Below are positions 7,084 to 17,142 of a stretch of DNA of 64,000 nt, piece by piece (positions within the stretch are counted from its first letter, which is position 1; every line of letters starts with the position of its first letter). The stretch is from RGIG1959 sp964564305 (GTDB lineage Bacteria; Bacillota; Clostridia; Oscillospirales; Acutalibacteraceae). The position numbers and the translations under genes were made by a program. Where the stretch lies: the NCBI GenBank assembly GCA_964564305.1, contig CAZMAM010000003.1:1-64000 (forward strand), written 5' to 3'. The notes under the pieces were generated by a model, which saw only the letters and a list, made by a program, of their open reading frames with translations, had not been told where the DNA came from and did no database searches.

Positions 7084-8454
7084 ATGAACAAAGTCAACGC
7101 GGTGATCGTCGTATTGTTGGTGATTTTTTGCGGGTACGGCTGGGTCACCACGGTTTCCCATGCCGGATCAGACAAACATCAGGCGAATGACGCGGTAGTT
7201 CAGGCGGATGAATGGGCTTCGCAGGGGCTGTATCAGCGCGCCATCGGCAATTACGAACAGGCGTTTGCCCTTGACCCGAGCGAGGAAATTATTCAAAAGG
7301 AACTGAGCGCTTATAACGCGCGGTACGCGGAAGCGCCCGAGGAAACACTCGACGATTTCGTTTCTTTTTTGCAAAAGGCGGTCTCAGCTTATCCCGCAAA
7401 CCGCGCATTGGTGGATCGCGCGGCGGAGATTTTCACCGATGCCAACGATCGGGAGAGTTTATACAAGTGTCTTCGCCTTGCGGTCGCGAACGGTTACGAT
7501 ACCGAGGAGAACCGCCGGCGGCTGCTGGAGTTGCGTTATGCTTTTGCGTTTCAGAGCAATGTGTTTTTTGCCGTTCTCCCGTCGCCATCCGGCGTGTACA
7601 CCGTAAAGACCAACGACGGTTGGAATTTTTACAACCACGATGACGGTTTTTTGCTGGAGAAGGGGTACGGATATTTGGGTATCTACCGCAAAGAGGGCTT
7701 TGCGGCGGAGGAACCGCAAAACGGTAGCCGTTTGCTGGATAGCAATCAAACGGTGCTGGGCATTTTTCCCGGATCCGTCACGCAGGCGGGGTACTTTTCG
7801 GACGGACTGCTTCCCGCCTGTATAGGCGGCAAGTATGGGTATTACGATGAGTTTGCGCAAAAACGATTGGGCGATTACGATAAGGCAAGCGCGTTTCAAA
7901 ATCAAAAAGCCGCCGTGCAAACCGGTGGCAAATGGGTGATTATCGATACCGCCGGAAATCCCGTTTCGGAAGCATTTGAGGAGATTGTATTGGATGATGC
8001 GGGGTGTTTTATGCGTGACGGCAAATTTCTCGCGAAAAACAGTGAGGGCGTTTACGGCTTGTACGATGAGAAATTCCGGGTACAGGCGACATTCGATTGC
8101 GAAAATATCGGCATTCTTTCCGAAAGCGGAATCATTGCCTTTGAAAAAGGCGGCCTTTGGGGGTTTGCGAATGAGGAAGGCAATGTGGTGATAGAACCGC
8201 AATATGCCGGCGCGAAGAGTTTTTCCCACGGCCTCGCGGGCGTTTCGGACGGAGAAAAATGGGGCATGATTACCGCGGATAATCAATTGGTGATTCCGTA
8301 TCAATTCGAAGAGGTGGGGTATATGGACAGCAGTGCCTGCTGCCCGGTGCTGACCGATACCGCCGAGGAGGAAGATGGAGATCCGGATGAAAACGGTACC
8401 ATTCGGAATTGGCGCTTTTTGGAATTGTCCATGGGGCTGCCGGGCGGAGAATAA
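7084..8454 (+). CDS. membrane-anchored TPR/WG-repeat protein
   Basis: The 456-residue protein has an N-terminal membrane anchor or signal (about 5-25). A TPR-like helical region follows (about 35-150, including YQRAIGNYEQAFALDPS). The second half carries at least four WG-type repeats (GKWVIIDTAG, GLWGFANEEG, EKWGMITADN). It is probably displayed outside the membrane. WG proteins are known from clostridial surface loci but have no fixed role; a scaffold role for the pilus is only an inference from its position. Confidence 0.75.
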   Translation: MNKVNAVIVVLLVIFCGYGWVTTVSHAGSDKHQANDAVVQADEWASQGLYQRAIGNYEQAFALDPSEEIIQKELSAYNARYAEAPEETLDDFVSFLQKAVSAYPANRALVDRAAEIFTDANDRESLYKCLRLAVANGYDTEENRRRLLELRYAFAFQSNVFFAVLPSPSGVYTVKTNDGWNFYNHDDGFLLEKGYGYLGIYRKEGFAAEEPQNGSRLLDSNQTVLGIFPGSVTQAGYFSDGLLPACIGGKYGYYDEFAQKRLGDYDKASAFQNQKAAVQTGGKWVIIDTAGNPVSEAFEEIVLDDAGCFMRDGKFLAKNSEGVYGLYDEKFRVQATFDCENIGILSESGIIAFEKGGLWGFANEEGNVVIEPQYAGAKSFSHGLAGVSDGEKWGMITADNQLVIPYQFEEVGYMDSSACCPVLTDTAEEEDGDPDENGTIRNWRFLELSMGLPGGE

Positions 8455-8487
8455 ATGCAATCCGGAAGAAAAAAGGGGAGGATTCGG

Positions 8488-9147
8488 GTGAAGCGAATTG
8501 ATGAACGCGGCGCCGGGGATGAGCGCGGCGAAATCATGCTGGAAGCGGTAATTATCATTGTTCCCGTGCTGATTTTGCTGTTTGTTTTGCTTTCGCTCTC
8601 TTTTTTCTTTTATCAGGAAACGATGATTCATACCATGGCGACCGAAATTGCGGAAAATATCGCCAAAAATTATAAATTTACGGATTTGCCCATGGAATCG
8701 CAGTCGCTTCGGCTGGATGATGTGAATAGTACCAAAATGTTTCGCATGACTTTCGGACAAAAGAACGTGAATGACGCGCACCAAGGCCGTGCGAACGGTT
8801 ATGTTCAGGATCGCGCCAGTTTTACCGGCATGGGGCTTCATCCGCAAAGCGCCAATGTGTCGTGTGAAATTCATTCCACCGGAATCGGGCGCGCTTATGT
8901 GAAGGTTACCGTTTCGCAAAAAACCGATTTCTTTCTAAGCGGTATCTTGGAAATGACCGGGGTGGCGGATGAAGAAACGCTTTTTTCCTCCACGGTTTAC
9001 GCGGAATGTACGGATTTTACCGCGTATACATCTTTGATGAATTTCGATGTCTATTGCAGCTCGCAGCTGAGTAATATGCAGCTGTTTGACAGCATCGGAT
9101 CACTGTGGGCCAATGTTAAAAATTTTGCGCTCAAGCTGATCCATTAA
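8488..9147 (+). CDS. TadE-like pseudopilin (first copy)
   Basis: The 219-residue protein has a short charged leader, then G-EIMLE, which gives the prepilin cleavage glycine with Glu at +5. A hydrophobic helix of about 20 residues and an extracellular beta-rich part follow. I chose GTG 8488 because GGGGAGGATTCG precedes it; an upstream ATG at 8455 directly abuts the previous stop. It is a likely minor pilin of the Tad system. Confidence 0.78.
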   Translation: MKRIDERGAGDERGEIMLEAVIIIVPVLILLFVLLSLSFFFYQETMIHTMATEIAENIAKNYKFTDLPMESQSLRLDDVNSTKMFRMTFGQKNVNDAHQGRANGYVQDRASFTGMGLHPQSANVSCEIHSTGIGRAYVKVTVSQKTDFFLSGILEMTGVADEETLFSSTVYAECTDFTAYTSLMNFDVYCSSQLSNMQLFDSIGSLWANVKNFALKLIH

Positions 9148-9182
9148 TCGGAAAATAACGGGTGAAAAGAGGGAAAAATGGC

Positions 9183-11873
9183 ATGGATACACGCCGCCGA
9201 AAGAAAAAAGGCATTACCAAAGCAAAACTGCTTCGGGGCTTACGCGGATCAATTTCTATTTTGCTCTGTCTGATTTTGGCTCCGTTTCTTTCGGTTGCGC
9301 TGGGATTGGTGGAATATGCGCGTCTGCAGCAGGTGATTGAACTGACCGAGGAAATTTACGAACTCACGGGCATGTCCGTTCTGGCCGATTATGACCCCTA
9401 CATTCATAACCGATTTGGATTGCTGTGTGTTTCTCAGGAAGATTCGTTCGGCACCGGATTTTCTGCGCAGCTTACCGAAAACGCAAAAATGATGGGCAAT
9501 CAGATTTCCCTGAACAATATTTCCCTCACCGGAAAGATGTCGCTTCAAGATGCCGATACGCTGAAGAAGCAATTGATGGATGTCAGCGAACTGACCGTCA
9601 CTTCGGCGGTGCTCGGAAAGGATTTTCATTTAGAAGAACTGCTGGAAAAATTAAACGAATTTTCCGGATTCCAGAATTTTACGAATGTTATCGACGGTTT
9701 GTCCACGGTGGCGGAAAAATTAAGTGATGTAGTGGACAAGCTGAATAAGTTAAAGGATATGTTCGGAGATTTAAGGATTGCTATATACGATGCAACAAAT
9801 TCCGCTAATAAACTGGTGGAGAAAACGGCCGATTTTTATAAGCGGCTTGGGGATAACGGCGTAATGCTGAACGGCTCCGGGGAAACGGAGGAAACGGAAA
9901 ACAGAGTATTGCAAGCTTTTGTGGGAAATTATTCGTTGGATTTACAATCTCTCTCTTCCGCCGGGAAAAGCTTGGTGGATGACTTTGGCAATGTCAAGGC
10001 AAATCTGGACGAGGTAAAATTGGCTATAGACGGATTAAAATCAGCGCTGCAAGCGGCGAAGGATGCTTTGGCGTCGATTAATTCCTCTTCCGCCGATAAT
10101 ACAGTCGATCCGAACGGAAAAATTACCCAAAGTGCGGTAGAACCAATGAATGCTGTTATCACTCAAATTGACACACTTGTGACCGATACGCTGAATTCGT
10201 TTAAAGAGGAAACGGTATCCGCACTGAAAGAAGTGATGCGCAAAATTGTAGAGGAAGCTTTTCAGCAATGCGGTCTTTCCCAAATGGTCCGGTACAGCGA
10301 TATTATTGCCGGACGGTATTTTACGTTTCCGCTCAGCAGTCAGGCAAAAACGGATCTTCTGGATTTGCTGGAGACGGTAAAAGAAATTTATGACAGCCAA
10401 GGAAGCGGGGATTTCACTTTGCTGCAATCATTTTTTAAGGAAAAGTTTATTCCGGATTTGCATAATATTGATATTGGTAATTTTATTGGTAATTTATTGG
10501 ACAAGATTGAACAAGCTTTGCAGGAGGCGGGAGAGAACATTGTCCAAAATGGAGAAGAAAAAGTCCAAAATATTCTGACGAAACTGGTCGAGATTGTCCG
10601 CTCCCTGTTCGATCTGGATATCTGTTATGAACCGGATTTTAACGCGCAGGTACAGACCATCAGCGCATCCACCAGTTCTTATCAGGATTTTATCAATAAT
10701 GTCAACAACTTAAATACAGCGGCGAGCGAATTTGGGGAATCATTAGTTCCCCTAAATGTGGTGCAAATGTTTAAGTCCCTCGCAGGAATTTTTAAAAACA
10801 TCTATAAAGTGATTCAATCCGTGTTTTCCATTATCGGGAATATTCTGAGTAACATCGGATCGCTGGCGGGCGATATGTTCACCGGAAATTGGAAACAGCT
10901 TTACGAAAGGCTGCTGATCAGCGGATATATGCGGCATAATCTTCCCTGCCGAATTGACGACGCCGCCTTGGCTGCCGTGCCGGGCGGAGTGAGGGCACAA
11001 CTGGCAGGGGAGGGACTGACCGGATTTCCATATGACGACATTGCGCGGCCGCCGGCTTATCCTTCCGCGCAAAGTACCGCAGAATCCTCGCTCTCGAGTA
11101 TGAGCGGTCAGCTCTCGAATCTGCAAAACGGCAGGGGTGCAGACCGAGCATTTAAGGGCGCGGAAATGGAATTTATTTTGGCGGGGACCAATTCCGAGAT
11201 CGCCAATCAGACCGTGGCGTTTCTCAACATTTATTTTCTGCGGCTGCTGCTGGATATTCCCTCTGTTTTTCAGGACGGGGCAGTGGCGGCAACCGCGGCA
11301 GCGGCCAGTGTGGCCTCTTGGCTTATCTATATTCTCTATATTCTGATAGAACCATTTTGCGACACGATTCTCTTGGTCAACGGAGGAACCGTCGATTTGA
11401 TTCGCAGCCAGTGTTATCTGACCCCGGTTAAAATACCAGACTTTCTTGAAACACTGACCGATGTCATCGTCTCCAATGCACAGTTAAGTGCGGCCGTGAA
11501 AAACGAAATCGACGGGAACCTGAAGGTAAAGATGAAGGAATATATCGACGAAAATAATTACGAACCATCATCGGATGTAGACTCGTTGATGGACGGCGAC
11601 GGGACACAAATCGATTACCGCACCACCATGCTGTTGCTGCTGTTTTTAGCCGTTGATCCGGCAGATCAAATCAGACGTCTTCAGGATATCATTCGTATGG
11701 AGACCGAGCAGTATTATATCGATCAGGGAAAGACTTTTCGTTTCGGCGCAACATATACGGCTTTGGAAATCGCGGCGAATGTGACATTTTACCCGTTTTT
11801 CGATCTCGGCGTCGCGTCGGGAGGGTCGCCTACGCTACCCGCCGGGCGAATCAGCCAATTTGTGGGGTATTGA
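9183..11873 (+). CDS. large TadG/DUF5702-like membrane-anchored protein
   Basis: This protein of about 896 residues has a basic N-terminus and one hydrophobic segment (RGSISILLCLILAPFLSVAL) of the kind seen in TadG-like and DUF5702 proteins. Next comes a very long helical, probably coiled-coil extracellular region (about 100-560). A second hydrophobic stretch lies near residue 710. It sits between two TadE-like genes, the usual setting for the large minor-pilin component. ATG 9183 is preferred over GTG 9162 because of AGAGGG spacing. Family assignment is by architecture and position. Confidence 0.65.
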   Translation: MDTRRRKKKGITKAKLLRGLRGSISILLCLILAPFLSVALGLVEYARLQQVIELTEEIYELTGMSVLADYDPYIHNRFGLLCVSQEDSFGTGFSAQLTENAKMMGNQISLNNISLTGKMSLQDADTLKKQLMDVSELTVTSAVLGKDFHLEELLEKLNEFSGFQNFTNVIDGLSTVAEKLSDVVDKLNKLKDMFGDLRIAIYDATNSANKLVEKTADFYKRLGDNGVMLNGSGETEETENRVLQAFVGNYSLDLQSLSSAGKSLVDDFGNVKANLDEVKLAIDGLKSALQAAKDALASINSSSADNTVDPNGKITQSAVEPMNAVITQIDTLVTDTLNSFKEETVSALKEVMRKIVEEAFQQCGLSQMVRYSDIIAGRYFTFPLSSQAKTDLLDLLETVKEIYDSQGSGDFTLLQSFFKEKFIPDLHNIDIGNFIGNLLDKIEQALQEAGENIVQNGEEKVQNILTKLVEIVRSLFDLDICYEPDFNAQVQTISASTSSYQDFINNVNNLNTAASEFGESLVPLNVVQMFKSLAGIFKNIYKVIQSVFSIIGNILSNIGSLAGDMFTGNWKQLYERLLISGYMRHNLPCRIDDAALAAVPGGVRAQLAGEGLTGFPYDDIARPPAYPSAQSTAESSLSSMSGQLSNLQNGRGADRAFKGAEMEFILAGTNSEIANQTVAFLNIYFLRLLLDIPSVFQDGAVAATAAAASVASWLIYILYILIEPFCDTILLVNGGTVDLIRSQCYLTPVKIPDFLETLTDVIVSNAQLSAAVKNEIDGNLKVKMKEYIDENNYEPSSDVDSLMDGDGTQIDYRTTMLLLLFLAVDPADQIRRLQDIIRMETEQYYIDQGKTFRFGATYTALEIAANVTFYPFFDLGVASGGSPTLPAGRISQFVGY

Positions 11874-11883
11874 GGAAGCGCAC

Positions 11884-12441
11884 ATGATGAAAGAAAACCG
11901 TACACAGGGCTCTTTGACTTTGGAAGCCTGTATTGTGGTGCCGATTTTTGTTGCGGTGATGCTGGTGGCCAACGGATTATTTATTCTTTTTATGGGCCAG
12001 CAGGTGATGTCGCATACGTTGCTGACGGCCGCGAAAAGTTTGGCGTTGGATCCGTATTCTTCCGAAAGGGTGACGCAGAGCGGTGCGAGCGATTTGGCCG
12101 GGATGATCTTGGATATTACCGATGTGGTTCATGGAAATTATACATCCGCAGACAAATGGTACGAAACGCATCCCGACGATTTACAGTTTCTCGCCAAAGA
12201 GCGGTTTTCCGCTTATCTGCGTTCTTCCCATAGCGATGCCGATGAATTACTTCAAATGGTGGGGATCGAAAACGGCGTAGACGGGCTGGATTTTTCTCAA
12301 AGCCGCTATGCCGACGGTGTTTTGACCCTTACGTTGACGTACACGCAAAATTACCCCTTTAATGCGGCCGGGCTCGCTTCTTTTTCCCGCACCATGAGCG
12401 TACAGGTGAAAACCTTTGAATATAAAGCGTTAGGAGAATGA
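11884..12441 (+). CDS. TadE-like pseudopilin (second copy)
   Basis: The 185-residue protein has a short leader followed by G-SLTLEAC, again giving the cleavage glycine with Glu at +5. A hydrophobic helix and a globular extracellular part complete it. The start ATG 11884 follows GAGGAAGCGCAC and is 10 bases after the upstream stop. It is a second minor pilin. Confidence 0.78.
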   Translation: MMKENRTQGSLTLEACIVVPIFVAVMLVANGLFILFMGQQVMSHTLLTAAKSLALDPYSSERVTQSGASDLAGMILDITDVVHGNYTSADKWYETHPDDLQFLAKERFSAYLRSSHSDADELLQMVGIENGVDGLDFSQSRYADGVLTLTLTYTQNYPFNAAGLASFSRTMSVQVKTFEYKALGE

Positions 12442-12447
12442 GCGGAG

Positions 12448-14115
12448 ATGGATTTTACCTTTGAAAATCAAGGAACCACCACATATCTTGTGTATACCGT
12501 TAAAGATGGCGATGAAGTGGATTCCATGAGTCTGGGAATGATTATCAACAACAAAATTCCCGGTGTGGCGCCGGCGGTGGTTACTCAGATGAATACGCGC
12601 CAATATATTAAATTTAACGTATCCGCCAGAGCATCCGTTAAGCAGTTTTTTTCCGGACCCGTCAACAAAAAGCGATTGCTGGGCATTTTTGCCGGGATTG
12701 CCGATGCAATGCTTTCCGCCGAAGATTACATGATCGATCCCGCCATGTTTATTCTCGATTTGGAACATATTTTCGCCGATGTTTCCACTTGCGACACCGT
12801 GCTCATCTGCCTGCCGATTGTCTCGAAAGAAAAGAAAACCGGCGATTCTCTGGAAATGTTTTTCAAGAAAATTCTGTTTACCACACAGTTTGATCAAACC
12901 GAAAACTGCGATCATGTGGCGCGGATAATGAATTATCTCAACAGCGCTCCCGCGTTTTCGCTGGTGGAATTTCGCAAGCTGATAACCGCACTTTCGCAGG
13001 AGAGGGCGCCCGCCGCAGGCGCCGTGGAACAGACAAGACGGCCGGCTGCTCCTGCCGGCGCGTGGGAACGTCTGCCTCAAGCGGTTAATCCCGTTGTTCC
13101 GCAGCAGCAACCGGTGGCTGCGCAGCAGCCGCCTGTGCCGCAAAATTTTCGGCAACCGGATGGGCATATTCCTTCGGCGACGCCGCCCGTGCCAAAACCT
13201 AAAAAGACCGCCAAACACGAAAAGAGCATGCCGGTGCCGCCGGGTCCCGGTATTCCAGCTGTTTCTCAAGGCCTCGGGAATTCCGCATCATCGCACAGTA
13301 CTTCCGGGAGTGAAAAACCAATCAGTTGGTTTTATTTGATGCAGCATTACAACAAAGAAAATGCCGCCGCCTATAAAGCGCAAAAAGAAAAAAAGAAAGC
13401 GCAAAAAGCAGCAGCTGCTCCCGCTACTTCCGGGTATTCGGTTCCCGGCGCGCCACAGAACGGTACGCCTGGTGCCCCCGGGTTTCCCGGAGCGGCGCCG
13501 AACGCGGCGCCCGTTACTCCCGTTTCCACCGGTGCGGCATCCAATGCGGGGGCTTTTCCCCCCGCGCCCACCGGTGTGGCGTACAATCGAATACCGTATG
13601 CTCCGCCTCCCAATCGACCGGTTGCACCGGCTGCCGTTTCTTCCCCTGCTATGCGCCCCGCTTCGCCCTCGGAAATCTCCGCGGCGCCGTTTGGCACTTC
13701 TGCGGGGAATCCCGTTCCGGGAAATATGGCCAATTTTGGGGACACCACCGTGCTGAATCCCGGCCGGGGCGGTGATACCACCGATCTGGCTACTTTGAAT
13801 ATGACGTCGTTTTCGGTGGCTTCTCCGTTTTTGATTCGCCGAAAAAACAATGAACGCATTCGCATTGACAGGGCGGTTTTCCGTATCGGAAAAGAAAAAA
13901 GCAATGTCGATTATTTCGTCAGCGATAACGCTGCGGTCAGCCGAAGCCACGCGAATATTCTTACCCGGGAGGGCAAATATTTTATTGTGGATACCGATTC
14001 CACCAATCATACCTTTGTCAATGGCGTGATGATACAAAGCCGGTCGGAAGTGCCGCTGAACAGCGGAGATACCGTGCGTTTTGCCAATGAAGAATTTGAA
14101 TTTAAGGTGATGTGA
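12448..14115 (+). CDS. FHA-domain protein with DUF6382-like N-terminus
   Basis: The 555-residue cytoplasmic protein has a conserved-looking N-terminal region of about 180 residues (DUF6382-like) and a long proline/alanine-rich linker (about 190-440). A C-terminal FHA domain carries the phospho-threonine-binding signature (RIGKEKSNVD, SRSHANI, TNHTFVNG). FHA domains bind proteins phosphorylated by Hanks-type kinases. A PP2C phosphatase and a kinase follow at once, so this is the likely reader of that module and couples phosphorylation to the pilus machine. Confidence 0.85.
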   Translation: MDFTFENQGTTTYLVYTVKDGDEVDSMSLGMIINNKIPGVAPAVVTQMNTRQYIKFNVSARASVKQFFSGPVNKKRLLGIFAGIADAMLSAEDYMIDPAMFILDLEHIFADVSTCDTVLICLPIVSKEKKTGDSLEMFFKKILFTTQFDQTENCDHVARIMNYLNSAPAFSLVEFRKLITALSQERAPAAGAVEQTRRPAAPAGAWERLPQAVNPVVPQQQPVAAQQPPVPQNFRQPDGHIPSATPPVPKPKKTAKHEKSMPVPPGPGIPAVSQGLGNSASSHSTSGSEKPISWFYLMQHYNKENAAAYKAQKEKKKAQKAAAAPATSGYSVPGAPQNGTPGAPGFPGAAPNAAPVTPVSTGAASNAGAFPPAPTGVAYNRIPYAPPPNRPVAPAAVSSPAMRPASPSEISAAPFGTSAGNPVPGNMANFGDTTVLNPGRGGDTTDLATLNMTSFSVASPFLIRRKNNERIRIDRAVFRIGKEKSNVDYFVSDNAAVSRSHANILTREGKYFIVDTDSTNHTFVNGVMIQSRSEVPLNSGDTVRFANEEFEFKVM

Positions 14116-14137
14116 ACGGGACGGAGGCGAATATTCC

Positions 14138-14905
14138 GTGAATTTTTTGGCCGCGGCGGATACGGATATCGGCCTTACCAAAGCCACTAATCAGGACAGT
14201 CTGCTGGTAAAAGGGCTGAGCACGCGTTTGGGGCACATGGCTTTCGCCGTTTTGTGCGACGGCATGGGTGGATTGGAAAAAGGAGAATTGGCCAGCGCCG
14301 GCGTGGTGCGTGCGTTTGACCGATGGACAAATACCGCGCTGCCCGAACTTTGCCGCTCTTCTATGGACGATTCCGTTATGCGCGAACAGTGGACGGCGTT
14401 GATTGCCGAACAGAATCGAATTATCAAAGCATATGCGGCCGCGCGGGGAATTCGGATGGGTACCACGGTAGTGGCGATGCTGCTGACCGAAACCCGGTAT
14501 GTTATTTTGAATGTCGGTGATTCCCGCGCGTACGAACTGGGTGCAAATATCCGGCAAATCACCGAAGATCACAGTTTTGTGGCACGTGAAGTGGCCTTGG
14601 GCAATATGACGGAAATGCAAGCCAACCGGGACGAGCGCCGGAATGTTTTGCTGCAATGTGTGGGTGCGTCCGACGAGGTGTACCCGGATATGTTTTTTGG
14701 AGATACCCGGCCCAATACGTCGTATTTGCTTTGTTCCGACGGCTTTCGGCACGAAATTACTTCCGGGGAAATCTATGAGCATCTCAGCCCGAAAGCGGCG
14801 CCCAATCAGGACGCCATGAGTCGCGCGCTACGTCTTTTAATCGATTGGAATAAGCAGCGCAGGGAACCGGACAACATTTCTGCCGCATTGATTCGAACCT
14901 GTTGA
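14138..14905 (+). CDS. PP2C-family serine/threonine phosphatase
   Basis: The 255-residue protein carries the metal-binding aspartate motifs of bacterial PP2C: NQDS near the start, CDGMGG, NVGDSRAY, CSDGF and PDNIS. It should reverse the phosphorylation made by the kinase encoded 12 bases downstream. It starts at GTG behind GGAGGCG. No membrane segment is present, so it acts in the cytoplasm. Confidence 0.9.
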   Translation: MNFLAAADTDIGLTKATNQDSLLVKGLSTRLGHMAFAVLCDGMGGLEKGELASAGVVRAFDRWTNTALPELCRSSMDDSVMREQWTALIAEQNRIIKAYAAARGIRMGTTVVAMLLTETRYVILNVGDSRAYELGANIRQITEDHSFVAREVALGNMTEMQANRDERRNVLLQCVGASDEVYPDMFFGDTRPNTSYLLCSDGFRHEITSGEIYEHLSPKAAPNQDAMSRALRLLIDWNKQRREPDNISAALIRTC

Positions 14906-14917
14906 GGAGGTGCGCAC

Positions 14918-16603
14918 ATGCTGGAAATCGGTTCCGTCTTGGACGGAAAGTACAAGATTTTAAATAAAGTCGGGCAGGGCGGCATGAGCGTCGTCTATCT
15001 TGCGATGAACGAAAAAGCCAACAAGCAATGGGCGGTAAAAGAAGTTCGCAAAGACGGGGTGATGAATTTCGAGGAAGTCCGTCAGGGACTGGTTGCGGAA
15101 ACAGATATTCTCAAGCGATTGAGTCACCCCAATCTGCCCAGCATTATTGACGTTATCGATACCGACGAATCGTTTATCATCGTGATGGATTATATTCAGG
15201 GGAACTCTCTGAGCAAAGCGCTGGAGGAATACGGGGCGCAGCCGCAGGAAAATGTAATTGAGTGGGCAAAACAGCTCACCGATGTGCTTGGTTATTTGCA
15301 CAGCCGCACTCCGCCGATTATCTACCGAGATATGAAGCCTGCAAATATTATGCTGAAACCGGACGGCAATGTTATGCTGATTGATTTCGGTACCGCAAGG
15401 GAGTTTAAAGAAAAAAATCTTGCGGACACCACTTGTTTGGGCACTGTCGGTTATGCCGCGCCGGAGCAGTTCGGCGGTATGGGACAGACGGATGCCCGAA
15501 CGGACATTTATTGTTTGGGGGCAACGCTTTATCATTTGGTGACCGGAATGAATCCGTGCGAGCCCCCTTACGAGATCCGCCCGATCAGGGATATCAATCC
15601 CACGCTCTCCGGCGGGCTTGAGCGCATTATCCTTAAATGCACTCAGCGCAACCCGAACGACCGGTATCAGTCCGCGGCAGAGCTGATGTATGCGCTGGAA
15701 CACGTCAACGAGATTGACGATAAATATCTGAAGCGGCAAAAACGCAAGCTGTTCGGGTTTTTGGTTCCCGCCGCGTTGTGCTTGGTTTTTGCCGGGTCGT
15801 CCGTTTGGGGATATGTTTCGGCGGAAACCAAAAAAGGGGAAAATTACGATTATCTCCTCAAGAGTGCTGCTGTTCCCCAAGATTATCTTGACGCGATGGT
15901 GACCGATCCCACCCGATGGGAAGCGTATTTGGGCACAGACGAATACAGCGGCCTTATCGATACACTGATTGCGGACGGAGAGTTAAGCGCTCAGGACAGC
16001 GCGGTGCTGATGAAATTGCGCAGCGGGTTGGATTCCGTCGATTTGCAGGGATATGCTACGGTCACCGACGCTTTGGGTACATTGGAGCGGGAAGATCCGG
16101 ATAAATACCGGGATGTTTGCTTTTCGATCGGAGAGGCTTATCTGTTTTACTATACCGTAGATGTGGAAAAAGATCGGTATCAGGCGGCGGCCTCTTGGTT
16201 TCAGGCGGCGGTGGATAAATATCCGGTGGCGCAGATATATTGCGATATTTCCGAATGTTTGCAAAATATCGATAAATACACCAAAGCGGATCAGTATGCC
16301 AGCCTGTATGAGGAATATCAAACGCTGTGGGCGCAGATTCGCCAGCTTGCCGATGATTCCGATCGGTTTGACGATGATTTGCGCTTGCGGGTTTGGAAGG
16401 AAACCGTCAATATGATTCGCAATAACGCTGCCCGGTTTTGCGAAGTAGCATCGCAGGATGAAATCACCGGTGTGCTGGACAACATAACTCAGAAAAGCGA
16501 CGGAATTACCAATGCCTTTCTTCAGGACAGCATCGGCGATTTGCGGGAAATCATTGCGACAACCAAAACAAAGGTGCTTTCCGTAAAGGACACCGACACC
16601 TGA
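14918..16603 (+). CDS. transmembrane Hanks-type Ser/Thr protein kinase
   Basis: The 561-residue protein has a kinase domain at about 8-270 with the Gly-loop GQGGMSVVY, ATP lysine (WAVKEV), the catalytic loop YRDMKPAN and DFG (IDFGTA). One TM helix lies near 280-300. An extracellular helical/TPR-like sensor follows instead of the PASTA repeats of PrkC. It completes an FHA-PP2C-kinase set and may sense assembly state outside the membrane; that role is inferred. Confidence 0.92.
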   Translation: MLEIGSVLDGKYKILNKVGQGGMSVVYLAMNEKANKQWAVKEVRKDGVMNFEEVRQGLVAETDILKRLSHPNLPSIIDVIDTDESFIIVMDYIQGNSLSKALEEYGAQPQENVIEWAKQLTDVLGYLHSRTPPIIYRDMKPANIMLKPDGNVMLIDFGTAREFKEKNLADTTCLGTVGYAAPEQFGGMGQTDARTDIYCLGATLYHLVTGMNPCEPPYEIRPIRDINPTLSGGLERIILKCTQRNPNDRYQSAAELMYALEHVNEIDDKYLKRQKRKLFGFLVPAALCLVFAGSSVWGYVSAETKKGENYDYLLKSAAVPQDYLDAMVTDPTRWEAYLGTDEYSGLIDTLIADGELSAQDSAVLMKLRSGLDSVDLQGYATVTDALGTLEREDPDKYRDVCFSIGEAYLFYYTVDVEKDRYQAAASWFQAAVDKYPVAQIYCDISECLQNIDKYTKADQYASLYEEYQTLWAQIRQLADDSDRFDDDLRLRVWKETVNMIRNNAARFCEVASQDEITGVLDNITQKSDGITNAFLQDSIGDLREIIATTKTKVLSVKDTDT

Positions 16604-16619
16604 TAAAGGAGAACATCGC

Positions 16620-17108
16620 GTGACTTACGAAACGTATCGATATATTTTTATCGTCGGCGCCATTTTGTCCGGAATAATGCTGGCGGTGGCCGTGCTCCTG
16701 TTCTTTCTGCTGCACATTCCCACCGTTATCGGGGATATCACCGGGCGTAATGCGCGCAGAGGAATCGAGGAGATTCGCGGCCGAAATTTCGGAGCCGGGA
16801 ACAAATCCGCAAAACTTTCATCATCGGCGGGAACCGGTGCGAAGCAGGCGGGCAAAAGTTCCGCCGTCGTGCGCCCGGTTGCCCGGTCCTTTACCGCAAC
16901 GGGCAGGATGGGAACCGCCAAGCTGAGTACCGTTGAATTGCTCCACAGCGCACAGGAAACCACTTTGCTGAAAAACGCTGAACATGACGACAAGGGGCCG
17001 GCAGCGCCCGTTTACGCAGAAACAGCTTTGTTGGCCGCATCCGATGCATCCGCTTTTTTTGTGGAATACGAAATATGTTTTATTCACACCGAAGAAATCA
17101 TTGCGTGA
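16620..17108 (+). CDS. small single-pass membrane protein, unknown
   Basis: The 162-residue protein has one strong TM helix (about 8-38). The basic, Gly/Ser/Ala-rich tail contains several threonines (TGRMGTAKLSTVELL, TTLLKNAEHD), followed by a hydrophobic acidic end. It starts at GTG behind AAAGGAGAAC, 16 bases after the kinase gene. The Thr-containing tail could be a kinase target and FHA ligand, but this is speculation. No family is recognised. Confidence 0.6.
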   Translation: MTYETYRYIFIVGAILSGIMLAVAVLLFFLLHIPTVIGDITGRNARRGIEEIRGRNFGAGNKSAKLSSSAGTGAKQAGKSSAVVRPVARSFTATGRMGTAKLSTVELLHSAQETTLLKNAEHDDKGPAAPVYAETALLAASDASAFFVEYEICFIHTEEIIA

Positions 17109-17142
17109 AGATTTTAAGATTGCTTAAAGAAGGTGCATAACC

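Noticed and set aside
7459..8919. Long minus-strand open frame (486 codons)
   Set aside because: It is antisense to the WG-repeat and TadE-like genes, has a His/Arg-rich unnatural composition and no ribosome site; a shadow of GC-biased codons.
12430..14187. Two long minus-strand frames opposite the FHA gene
   Set aside because: Arg/Gly/Ser-rich translations opposite a Pro/Ala-rich linker; typical antisense shadows.
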